From Paenibacillus sp. SYP-B4298 (lineage in GTDB: Bacteria > Bacillota > Bacilli > Paenibacillales > Paenibacillaceae): DNA of 64,000 nucleotides. The number at the start of each line of letters is the position of its first letter. Position 1 is the stretch's first letter. The notes below the pieces were generated by a model. The model was given only the letters and a program-made list of their open reading frames with translations. It made no database searches and was not told the origin of the DNA. This document shows positions 22,029-30,064 of this stretch, one piece after another. The stretch spans positions 4,596,501-4,660,500 of the forward strand of contig NZ_CP115484.1 of assembly GCF_027627475.1 (NCBI RefSeq). Reading direction: 5' to 3'. Both the position numbers and the translations under genes were made by a program.

Positions 22029-22906
22029 CTCAGCACCTCTCTAGCATCCATTACAACCGGCGTCAGCACGAAGCCGACAAAGCAGACATAATGCATTACG
22101 GTAAGATAAGAAAAATCAGGCGGCAGCAGCTTGGGATAGACCGAGTAACGCCCCAGCCCCGCCGCCGCTCCCGCTATCGTCGCCAATCCTGTGCCGCCCA
22201 GCCACCAGAGCGCCAGCTTGTCGCGACGTTCCATTCGGTAGACGAGCGCATAGCTGCGCTTGCCTAGCCCATAGCCTCTGGAGCGCATCGACATGCCCGT
22301 CTGCAGCGCCTCCTCCAGCGACCAACTGACGAGCGTGTGCAGCGTGTCCATCGCTTCCTTCGCCTGAAGCCATTTTTTCTTCTTATAATGAAAATAACCC
22401 TGTGACCGCTGCACCTGAATAATCTCCTTCATCCTCCGCTTGAGCAGCGGCACGAAGCGCATCGCGACCGTAATGACAAAGGCCGACCTGGGCGCTACTC
22501 TGGCGAACAGATATAAGAATCTGCCAGGGGTAATGACCTCGTTGTAGCCGATGAATGCAATGAGCACTGTCAGCAGAGAGACGGCGAGCATCGCGCCGTA
22601 GGCGATCGACTCCAGCGTGACCGGCAGATCGCGGAAATAGAACAGGATCGTCCGTCCGCGGCTCGTAATGAGCGGATTGGCGATCAGGATGACGAGCGCC
22701 AGCAGCACATAGTAAGGGAGCGGACGGATTAGCCCGCGCGCTCCCCCTTGGAACCCGGCGACTGCGGTCACGACCAGCAGCAGCGTTAGCAGATAGACGG
22801 GATGCTTGAGCATCATCGCCGCCGCGAACAGGAATACGAAATAGCCAAAAGCCAGAGCCGGGTGCAGCGAATAGAAGCCGCCCGGCCAATTATTCTTCTT
22901 TTCCAT
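22001..22906 (-). CDS. ecfT: ECF transporter T component
   Basis: About 301 aa from the ATG at 22906, inside the end of the upstream lipoprotein gene (17-nt overlap); the ribosome site is weak. Hydrophobic segments in the first half are followed by a cytoplasmic coupling region and the motif MRSRGYG, matching the Ala-Arg-Gly/Ser coupling motif of EcfT (here Ser-Arg-Gly). The scaffold joins the S component to the ATPases. The frame is open for 62 codons upstream, but that part is out of family and overlaps the DUF4430 domain. Confidence 0.9.
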   Translation of the reverse strand: MEKKNNWPGGFYSLHPALAFGYFVFLFAAAMMLKHPVYLLTLLLVVTAVAGFQGGARGLIRPLPYYVLLALVILIANPLITSRGRTILFYFRDLPVTLESIAYGAMLAVSLLTVLIAFIGYNEVITPGRFLYLFARVAPRSAFVITVAMRFVPLLKRRMKEIIQVQRSQGYFHYKKKKWLQAKEAMDTLHTLVSWSLEEALQTGMSMRSRGYGLGKRSYALVYRMERRDKLALWWLGGTGLATIAGAAAGLGRYSVYPKLLPPDFSYLTVMHYVCFVGFVLTPVVMDAREVLRWRNIRSNM

Positions 22907-23993
22907 CCCACAGACCGCCCATCTCGACCCCGAGATCATTGCCCAGATCCTCGGTATAGCGCCATTCAATATGCTGTCCGGCCTTGACCGTCCATACCCC
23001 GGCTCCGCGGTTCGGATATTTGCCGTTAATATTGTACATCCAGCCGCTGCCGGAGCCGTAGTCAAATTCATATATATTGTCGATGCCTTCAATATAGGCT
23101 GTCGCGCCGCGACCGCGGAATTCCATATGAATCTTGTTCTCCCGCGTGACCCGCTTCAGCACATCCAGCACGGTATCCTCCTGCTCGATCTCCACTTCCG
23201 TCTTCGCGAGTATATCGCCGACATCCGACGGCCCTACGATCGAGACGGTCACTGTCGCCGCCTTCACCTCCGAAGCAGCAGGCTTGCTGCCCTTAGCAGC
23301 AGCATCGCCAGTGCCTGCGGCTGCGCCTGATGGCGGCACGCTCTTGCCGTCTGCCGCCCCGCTCGTCGCGGCCTTGCTGTCTCCAGCCTTGTCTGACGAG
23401 CCCGCGACGGAGCCGCCAGCACCAGGCTTGCTCCCTGACGACGAGCCTTCGCCAGTCGTCGGCTTCGCCTTGCCGCCATCGGCTGCGCCGGCCTTGCTGC
23501 TGCCCGCGGGCTCACTGCCAGCCGCGGAGGGCTTGGCCCCGGCCTTACTGCCTTCCGCAGCAGGCTGCTTCGCGGTCGTCCCCTCCTGCGGCTTCGCCTC
23601 TGCCCGGCCGGCTTGGGCTGCGTCAGCAGGCACAGCCTCGCCGCCAGCACCGGACGCCGCGGTCGCATCAGCGCCGCTCGCCCCGGCAGCAGACGCTTCG
23701 CCTTCGCTATCTCCGCCAGCCGCCGCACTCGCTTCGCTGTCACCGGCTGCTCGGACATCGCTGTCGCCCGCATCATTCACGCTCGCGCCATTGGCGTCTT
23801 GCCGGGCGTCAGTCGCACTGGACACCTCGCCCTTGTCCGGCAGGTTGGCCGCAGAGCCAGCAGCCAGCTTGCCTGCCCCCGTCCCGCTAGCTGGCTGCTC
23901 GGCTGTCACGCCTGCGCAGCCTGCCAGCAGCAGCAAGAGGAGGGCAAAGCTTGCCAGAAGCAGCGGGTATTTGCTTGCCCATCGCCTGTTCAT
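22890..23993 (-). CDS. DUF4430 (transcobalamin C-terminal-like) lipoprotein
   Basis: 367 aa. The lipoprotein signal has lipobox LLAGC (Cys about residue 26). An Ala/Gly/Ser/Lys-rich spacer follows (about 30-240), then a DUF4430 domain (about 245-360) with the hallmark GSGWMYNINGKYPNRGAG and HIEWRYTEDLG. DUF4430 corresponds to the C-terminal beta domain of animal transcobalamin and intrinsic factor (InterPro transcobalamin-like C-terminal). It is probably tethered to the membrane outer face and delivers corrinoid to the S component (inference). The long spacer would let the domain reach into the wall. It overlaps ecfT by 17 nt. Confidence 0.85.
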   Translation of the reverse strand: MNRRWASKYPLLLASFALLLLLLAGCAGVTAEQPASGTGAGKLAAGSAANLPDKGEVSSATDARQDANGASVNDAGDSDVRAAGDSEASAAAGGDSEGEASAAGASGADATAASGAGGEAVPADAAQAGRAEAKPQEGTTAKQPAAEGSKAGAKPSAAGSEPAGSSKAGAADGGKAKPTTGEGSSSGSKPGAGGSVAGSSDKAGDSKAATSGAADGKSVPPSGAAAGTGDAAAKGSKPAASEVKAATVTVSIVGPSDVGDILAKTEVEIEQEDTVLDVLKRVTRENKIHMEFRGRGATAYIEGIDNIYEFDYGSGSGWMYNINGKYPNRGAGVWTVKAGQHIEWRYTEDLGNDLGVEMGGLWDGKEE

Positions 23994-24057
23994 CGGTATC
24001 CCCCGTTCTCATCCATACACGTCTTCTTTAGCTTCTCACCCTGCTTGGCAGCTTCTG

Positions 24058-27000
24058 TCAGGCCGCTGGCTGCTCTGTGCGAGCCGCCTGCTGCTGCTGA
24101 AGCTGCAGCAGCAGCACTACTGCCAATTCCCTTGTTACAGGAGCTTCCGGATAGACATTCCCCTTCGCTCCGGGCAACAGATTCTGGTTATAGAAATAGA
24201 CCACCGATCGCTCCGCCCACGGAGCCACCAGCTTCAGATCATCCGGGAGCAGGTCGTCATCCGTAATGACAGCATCGGCGAAGCCGAACGCCCGACCCAG
24301 CATGACCATCATCTCCTGCCGGGTAATGGCCTCATTTGGCGTGAACATGCCTTTGCTGCCCCCTTGCACCAGTCCTGCGCGGGTAGCTGCCATAATCGGA
24401 GACGCATACCATTGCGTATTCATTACATCAGTGTATACCGAATCGTGTGGTTGTTCAATCGCCAATCCGAGCATTCTGACCAGCATCGACGCAAATTCCG
24501 CACGGGTCATATTCCGCTGCGGCTCAAACCTGCCCGATTGTCCAGCGCCTTGCACAATACCTGCTCCCACCGCTTTGCCGACAGCCTCCAGCGCCCATGC
24601 CGAGATCGATCCTTCGTCGCGGAAGCCCGTCACACTGCCATACAGCGGTGTTTCCTCCTCCGTCTGCTCCATCTGCTCTGCCTGTCCGCGAAGATCGGAG
24701 AAGTCATAGACCCCCTTCTCCTGCTGCAACGCCCGCTTGTAAGCGAGCAAGCCCAGCAGCCCTTGGTGAGTCGCCATATAATTGCTCGCTCCGCCCGCGG
24801 TGTGGGCAATTCCACCATCCTGATTGACAAAGCTTCGCAGATTACTATAGAGATTGCCCTGCGCCTTGACGAACCGCGGGTCGTCGAGCGGTATGCCGAG
24901 CGCAGACAAAGCAATGATCACCTGTGCGACGCTCTCGCTATTCTCCTGTCCCCATGCGTTCATGCCCCCACTGGCAAGCTGCTGACCGGACAGCCAGCTT
25001 AGCGCTTGGGACGTTGCCTCCATGACCCGCTCCTGCCTGCTGTATCCTGCGAGCGCCTGCAAGGCCATGGCCGTAACATCGACATCGCTTGCTCCACCCT
25101 CCTCCTTGCTGAGCGGGAAGCCTCCGTCTGTATTTTGCTGCTCCAGCAGCCACTCAACCAGCTTGCTCCGGCTCCATGCCGCTTCTGGCGGAATAACAGC
25201 CTGAACGGCATCCAGCGCCAGCAAGGCATAGATCGCGCCATTGGTGCCTTGAGCCGTCATGCGCTCGTTATTGTAGATTCTCTCGAGGAAATTATAGCCT
25301 GCAATATTGGTCGGGTCTTTGCCTATAGCGGCTGCCGCCAACGCTGTCCGCTCATAATCCGTCACCTTGCGGAAGCGCCCCCCGTTGTCACGGATGTACT
25401 GCTCCAGCGTCTCATAATAAGCTGCCGGAACCGTCCTGCCCGCACGCGCCAGCGCCAGCGCATCCCAATCATGGAATGGGTCATATTCGGCAAAGTTGGC
25501 GCTCGCTGCGATCCAGTCCGCCGCCCCTCGAATCGTCTCGTCCAGCTTCTCCGGCAGCACCTTCTTGCTCTCCTCCGCTTTGCTGCCCGCTACGCCTGTT
25601 CCTTGGCCTGCTGCCACCAGCTTGTTCTGAGCGTCTGTCAGCTCCTTCAGCAGCTTCACCAGCTCCAGGCTGTCGCTACCACTCTCGTTCAGCGTCTTCT
25701 CCGCCAGCTCCAGCACTCGCTTCAACTCGTTCCATGATGCGGCAGTATAGTCAGTCGCCACCAGGCCCTTGACCTCATTGACCTTGCTGCGCAGCACCTC
25801 TCTGTTCTGACCGCCAATGATCGAATCGAAGCCGCCGATATCCTTGCCCAGATCCTTCGTATAACGCCAGCGCAGCACATCGCCAGCCTGAAGGGTCTTC
25901 GTCCCCGCACTGTACGACGGATAGCTGTCGTTGACCGAATACATCCAGCCGCTATAGATGCCATGATCGAATTCGGACAGCCCATCGATTCCCTCTACAT
26001 ATAAGGAGTCCGCACTCCCTCTGTAGGCAACGGACTTGCCTTGGCTCTCCGCATACCGCTCCATAAGTGTAAATGCGGTATCCCCGCTCTTCAGCTCTAC
26101 ATAGACAGGCTCAATAATATAGCCCTGGCCGATCGATATTTTCTCAATCGACAGCTTCACTTGGGGCGCATGACCGCCGCCATTGCCAGGTGAGGGAGTA
26201 CCCGTGCCTGGGTTCGTGCCCGGATCGGTTCCGGGATCAGTTCCGGGGTTCGTACCAGGATCGGTTCCGGGGTCGGTTCCGGGGTTTGTACCCGGATTCT
26301 CTCCTCCCGGTTCATCCAGAGCGTAGGTCACAAACCGGCCAAATGCATTCGTCTGTACGATCAGACTGCCATTGTCCTCATAAGCATACATATCCTGCGT
26401 TGGATCATTGGCGCGCGGCACCTGCTTGAAGAGGTCATCGCTTCCCCAGAAGCCAGCCTGCAGCTTCCCGTGGCCCGCAAACTTCAATGTCGCTTGCGCC
26501 TTCAATTCCTTGAATGACGGCCCCGACAGCTCGATGGCGGTGCCGATCGACACCACCTTAGCCGGGGCAGCGTCCGCCTCGATGGCCGCTGTCAGCTCTT
26601 CGTTCGACAGACTTGAGAGCATCGGCAGTTGGAAGAGCGCTCCTTTGCCGCCAGTCGTGCGCGGCCAGCTTAGCGAGACATCGCCATAGGTGAGCTCCAA
26701 CTTCGGAATGCGGCTCCCCAGCGTCTGCAGCCCTATAGGCGCGGTATGATCCTGCGGAAGAGTAATGCTCAGCTCCGAATTTCTCGGCTCGACCACAATC
26801 GATAGGCCGGAGCCGAGCAGATAAGGGGTCAGTGTCACCTTCACCCTGGGGCTGACAATATACAGCGTGCTGTACTCGGAATCATCCGCTGTGCCCTCCG
26901 CATCGCTCATGTCATACAGCTTCGGCTTCCCTGTCAGGAAGCGCTCATACGCATTGAGCGCCAGCATGGCCTGATGGGTCGCTATGTAGCTAACCTTTTG

Positions 27001-28188
27001 GTCCAGCTCATGTTTGAACCCGCCAGACGTGTCGAGATGCGCGATCAGTGCATCGATGGCGGTTCTGCCTAGCTTCTGGAACCTTGCATCGCTAGCTGGA
27101 TCAATGCCGAGGCTGGTCAAGGCGATGATGACTTGTGCGCTGCTCTCGCTTGATTCACCAGGGGAGAGCACGGAGCCGAAGCCGCCGGTGTCCCGTTGTA
27201 TCGAGGACAGCCAGGCAAGGGCGCTATCTACCGCCTGCTTCACCTGCGGACGATCCGTATAGCCCGACAGCGCCTGAAGCGCCATGGCGGTCGTATCGAC
27301 ATCCTCCGTCTGATTGATCAGGAAGGCCCCTTCACTCGACTGCATGGTCAGAAGGCGGGCGATCAGTTCGTCCCTGCCGATGTCCGCCGCGGCAGGCACC
27401 TCATAATGGCGTGTATCCAGCGCGATCAGGGCAAAGGTGAGCGCATTGGCAGCCTCTGCCACCATGCCATGACGGATGAACTTGTCGATCAGATCATAGC
27501 CGCCAACATTGCGCGCATCCTTGCCGATGGCCGTCACGGCCATCGCGATCCTCTCCGGGTCGGTAGCCTTGGAGAAGTCGCCCCCTACCTCGATAACGCT
27601 GCTCCGCACATAATCATAGTAGGGCGATTCCGGTAGAGTCAGACCCGAGCGCACCAGCGCCATGGCATCCCAATCATTAAACGGATCATAAGCGTTGTAC
27701 GCCTTCCTGTCCACGATCCACTTGCCGGCGCCTTCAATAAGCGCGCGCAGCTCCTTCAGCTCAAGAGGTGCGCTCGCGTCTCCAGCCTGAGTTAGGTCGC
27801 CCTCCGCCTGCGATGGCAGAGCCGACTCAGGCTGCGTGCCCTCTACGGTATCGACCGGAGCAGTCCCCGTATCCGGTTGGAGCACTGCCTCCTCGCCCGG
27901 CTCCAATTCCGCGCCAGGCGCCGAGGCACTTGCCCCGTCTGTCTCAGACGCTTCTGTCCCAGCCTCTGCTTGCCCGGCAACAGACTGCTCGTCTGGCAAG
28001 CTTGCCGTCGACTGCTCGCCTGACGACCCACCCTCTGACTGCTGTGTGTCAGTAGTGGAGGTTCCCTCCTGCTCAATGCCTGCCAGCTCCTGTACGGCCG
28101 CCGCACCAAGCGCTGGCTGCAGCCCCGTAACAGCCAGCACTAGCGCCAGCCAGAGCGCCAGCATTCTGCGCCCGAATAATGTCTTCAT
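24058..28188 (-). CDS. SLH-anchored surface protein with two alpha/alpha-toroid domains and DUF4430 (transcobalamin-like)
   Basis: 1376 aa; ATG at 28188 with AAGGAGAGGG upstream. Layout in order: signal peptide (1-29); acidic Ser/Gln/Glu linker (30-145); terpenoid-cyclase-type alpha/alpha toroid 1 (about 145-430; repeats ending TTAMALQAL, AQVIIALTSLG); beta region (about 435-630); PGTDP/PGTNP repeat linker (about 635-675); DUF4430 (about 680-780; YSGWMYSVNDSYP, RWRYTKDLGKD); FIVAR-like helical segment (about 785-865); toroid 2 (about 880-1170; VTAMALQALAG, AQVIIALSALG); three SLH modules (about 1190-1365). Toroid plus DUF4430 is the architecture of animal transcobalamin and intrinsic factor. 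It is likely a wall-held corrinoid-binding protein feeding the ECF system. Corrinoid binding is inferred, not shown. Confidence 0.85.
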   Translation of the reverse strand: MKTLFGRRMLALWLALVLAVTGLQPALGAAAVQELAGIEQEGTSTTDTQQSEGGSSGEQSTASLPDEQSVAGQAEAGTEASETDGASASAPGAELEPGEEAVLQPDTGTAPVDTVEGTQPESALPSQAEGDLTQAGDASAPLELKELRALIEGAGKWIVDRKAYNAYDPFNDWDAMALVRSGLTLPESPYYDYVRSSVIEVGGDFSKATDPERIAMAVTAIGKDARNVGGYDLIDKFIRHGMVAEAANALTFALIALDTRHYEVPAAADIGRDELIARLLTMQSSEGAFLINQTEDVDTTAMALQALSGYTDRPQVKQAVDSALAWLSSIQRDTGGFGSVLSPGESSESSAQVIIALTSLGIDPASDARFQKLGRTAIDALIAHLDTSGGFKHELDQKVSYIATHQAMLALNAYERFLTGKPKLYDMSDAEGTADDSEYSTLYIVSPRVKVTLTPYLLGSGLSIVVEPRNSELSITLPQDHTAPIGLQTLGSRIPKLELTYGDVSLSWPRTTGGKGALFQLPMLSSLSNEELTAAIEADAAPAKVVSIGTAIELSGPSFKELKAQATLKFAGHGKLQAGFWGSDDLFKQVPRANDPTQDMYAYEDNGSLIVQTNAFGRFVTYALDEPGGENPGTNPGTDPGTDPGTNPGTDPGTDPGTNPGTGTPSPGNGGGHAPQVKLSIEKISIGQGYIIEPVYVELKSGDTAFTLMERYAESQGKSVAYRGSADSLYVEGIDGLSEFDHGIYSGWMYSVNDSYPSYSAGTKTLQAGDVLRWRYTKDLGKDIGGFDSIIGGQNREVLRSKVNEVKGLVATDYTAASWNELKRVLELAEKTLNESGSDSLELVKLLKELTDAQNKLVAAGQGTGVAGSKAEESKKVLPEKLDETIRGAADWIAASANFAEYDPFHDWDALALARAGRTVPAAYYETLEQYIRDNGGRFRKVTDYERTALAAAAIGKDPTNIAGYNFLERIYNNERMTAQGTNGAIYALLALDAVQAVIPPEAAWSRSKLVEWLLEQQNTDGGFPLSKEEGGASDVDVTAMALQALAGYSRQERVMEATSQALSWLSGQQLASGGMNAWGQENSESVAQVIIALSALGIPLDDPRFVKAQGNLYSNLRSFVNQDGGIAHTAGGASNYMATHQGLLGLLAYKRALQQEKGVYDFSDLRGQAEQMEQTEEETPLYGSVTGFRDEGSISAWALEAVGKAVGAGIVQGAGQSGRFEPQRNMTRAEFASMLVRMLGLAIEQPHDSVYTDVMNTQWYASPIMAATRAGLVQGGSKGMFTPNEAITRQEMMVMLGRAFGFADAVITDDDLLPDDLKLVAPWAERSVVYFYNQNLLPGAKGNVYPEAPVTRELAVVLLLQLQQQQAARTEQPAA

Positions 28189-28255
28189 ATCGTGTCCCTC
28201 TCCTTAACCTTAGGTTTACTATGTATGCTGTTCCCGCTCTTTAGCGTTTGTTTTG

Positions 28256-28425
28256 GCAGGGCGTGTCTTCCGGCCCGCTCATCGGGCATCGTTCGCCACC
28301 CTTTTCTCCTGCGCTGCGTCACATCTTATTCACGTCCCCTTGTTCTCTTGACGAACCCCCGGCATGCCTGCGGCAGAGTGCCCCGCACCGAACGAGCATT
28401 CAATTCCACCCGCTCCCTTCGGAGC
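28256..28425 (-). repeat. Diverged copy of an intergenic repeat element
   Basis: Read on the plus strand this stretch (AGGGCGTGTC... TTCTCTTGACGAACCCCCGG... GCCTGCG) aligns by eye with the reverse complement of the element at 40478-40642. It shares the terminal GGCGTGTC, the GGGCATC block, CTTTTC, GCTGCGT and the central GACG-CCCCCGG block. It lies in the 446-nt gene-free gap between the SLH gene start and the upstream DUF4430 gene. The far end is poorly defined. The rest of the gap holds only a modest GC-rich hairpin near 28570-28620, a possible terminator of the upstream gene. Confidence 0.55.
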
Positions 28426-28634
28426 TTGAGGACACCGCCAGGGCCTCCTGCGCTATTTTGTCGTTCAAATCGTGGATAAGCGTCCAACTGCCCTCTCTCT
28501 TATGAACACGATTTAAAAGACAAAACACTCTGCGCCCTCCTTGCCGTCAAGAGCGGGCTTCCAGTTAAGCCAGGATGCCTGCCGACAGCAGGCGGCTGGT
28601 GTTGCCAGCCTGCCTCCTGTCCAGCCAAGGTAGG

Positions 28635-29432
28635 TCAGTGAACTGTAATTACAATCGGTATCGGACGAACCAGATTATAGGAGCTGCTGCCGAACTTGTT
28701 CGCAGTAATGCTGTAGGTTCCCGGCGTAGCAAAGGTAATGGTTGCTTGCCCGCTAGCATTGGTCGTATAGGAGCTGGCAGCGCCGTTAATACTGATCGTT
28801 GCACCGGCAATCGGCCCGTATGGCAGCGGTGTCCCCCAGCTTGCGGGCTGACCCGTCACAGTGAAGGTTACGCTCTGTCCAGCAGAAATAGACGTCGAAG
28901 ATGCAGAGATCGCGCCAAAATCATACGTGGAGTAGTCGCCAATGTAGAACACCTCGACCAGATCATTGGCCTGCAACGTCTGATCGCCCACTCCGACCAG
29001 CGGCAGTACCCCATTCACCTTATACATCCAGCCGGAATTCGGGCCTTGATCCTGCTCCGCCTCCCCGGCAATTGCGGAGATATAGTTCCCGCCATAATTG
29101 ACTTCGATGACATCCGGGTCAGTCACATCATATCCATTTTGCTCCAGCACCTTCAGTATGGCGTGAATAGCAAGCGGAGTTGAGCTGGTCTGATACCAGT
29201 TGCCCACACTGTTATTGCCTACAACATCGGTAATATCATATGCTTCCACGTCGATCTCCTGTAGCGGAATAACGGTACTGCTCCAGCCCTCAATTCTTAC
29301 CTGTACCGGAATTTCACCGCTGCTCGCCGCGGCAACGCCGGAGGCCAGGGGCAATCCGGGGTGTACAACAGCCAGCAACAGGAGCAGGCTAAACCATAGG
29401 GATAGCGTTTTTTTCCATAATTTTGTTGTCAT
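28635..29432 (-). CDS. Secreted DUF4430 protein with Ig-like C-terminal domain
   Basis: About 265 aa from the ATG at 29432 (AAAGGA 9 nt upstream; ATG at 29438 also possible). Signal peptide TLSLWFSLLLLLAVV... ends near an Ala-rich site. A DUF4430 domain follows (about 35-150; NSGWMYKVNGVLPLVG, then LVEVFYIGDY). The C-terminal about 100 residues form a beta-rich Ig-like or carboxypeptidase-regulatory-like domain (AGATISINGAASSYTTNASG). There is no visible anchor, so it is predicted to be released or wall-associated. It is the first gene after the cobalamin riboswitch. It may act as a soluble corrinoid scavenger handing over to the anchored proteins (inference). Confidence 0.8.
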   Translation of the reverse strand: MTTKLWKKTLSLWFSLLLLLAVVHPGLPLASGVAAASSGEIPVQVRIEGWSSTVIPLQEIDVEAYDITDVVGNNSVGNWYQTSSTPLAIHAILKVLEQNGYDVTDPDVIEVNYGGNYISAIAGEAEQDQGPNSGWMYKVNGVLPLVGVGDQTLQANDLVEVFYIGDYSTYDFGAISASSTSISAGQSVTFTVTGQPASWGTPLPYGPIAGATISINGAASSYTTNASGQATITFATPGTYSITANKFGSSSYNLVRPIPIVITVH

Positions 29433-29635
29433 CGTCATCTTTCCTTTCCATCCATGAAAATAAGTACCGAGCTTGCCTCTACATGCGCGCATAACACAAA
29501 AACACCTTTCCCCAAGCGCGAGCCTGAAAAAAAGATGTGAAATACAAGCCGGCCGGGCTCCAAGCCAAATAAGCCGCCCCAGGCAGACCGTTCTATCTCA
29601 CCCCCTTCTCATCCTCGTGAGTGTGGCAAAGCTCC

Positions 29636-29822
29636 ATCATGGCAGGTCTCCTGGCTTGGCATCATTGCATGAGCTGCACCTTCCCGTTATACACAGTGGC
29701 AATTGCAGCCTGCTCCGCTTCACAGTGGCGGGACCGCGCCGGGATTGCACCGGCCTTCCCTATTAAGCCTGATCTCCCCTGCCGCCCATAGGGACGACAG
29801 ATATGGAAATAAGGCACCATCA
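29636..29822 (-). ncRNA. Cobalamin (AdoCbl-type) riboswitch
   Basis: On the minus strand the order is GGTGCC (near 29818), AATAGGGAAG, GCCGGTGCAATCCCGGC, then GCGGTCCCGCCACTGTGA, and at the 3' end GCCAGGAGACCTGCC. These are the B12-box and core elements of the family. The remaining leader to the DUF4430 start (about 200 nt) has a GC-rich helix near 29555-29585 and a seven-T run near 29530, which could be the expression platform (inference). It should lower expression of the downstream transport genes when cobalamin is plentiful. Confidence 0.95.
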
Positions 29823-29866
29823 TGGGATATGAAGTTATGTAACCTAGCAACTTCCAATCGCCTAAA

Positions 29867-29894
29867 AGTATACTATACTGACAGGATAAATCAA
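29867..29894 (-). promoter_or_regulatory. Sigma-A-type promoter driving the riboswitch
   Basis: On the minus strand, TTGATT (29894-29889), a 16-nt spacer, then TATACT (29872-29867). It is 45 nt upstream of the riboswitch 5' element. Confidence 0.65.
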
Positions 29895-29952
29895 TAACAA
29901 TTAACGTTTAGTTGACGATGAGTGCAGACAACTTGTATCCATACAAAAACAA

Positions 29953-29981
29953 CCGACCCAAAAACAATGTTTTTGGGTCGG
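29953..29981 (-). terminator. Terminator after the giant adhesin gene
   Basis: ccgacccaaaaaca and tgtttttgggtcgg are perfect inverted arms around one base. On the minus strand the stem is followed by TTGTTTTTG. It lies about 85 nt after the adhesin stop and separates it from the cobalamin-regulated genes. Being symmetric, it could also act on the plus strand, where no gene reads in. Confidence 0.85.
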
Positions 29982-30064
29982 CTGCCAGGGAGAGGTGCAC
30001 TACAGGCAAAGCCGCAGTGCCGCCCGGAAATGTCGGACACTCCCTTTAAGATTGCAAAAATGTA

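Noticed and set aside
23134-25002. Plus-strand open frame of about 622 codons over the DUF4430 lipoprotein and SLH genes
   Set aside because: Its Ala/Pro/Ser runs mirror the low-complexity spacer of the real gene on the other strand; no start signal or domain.
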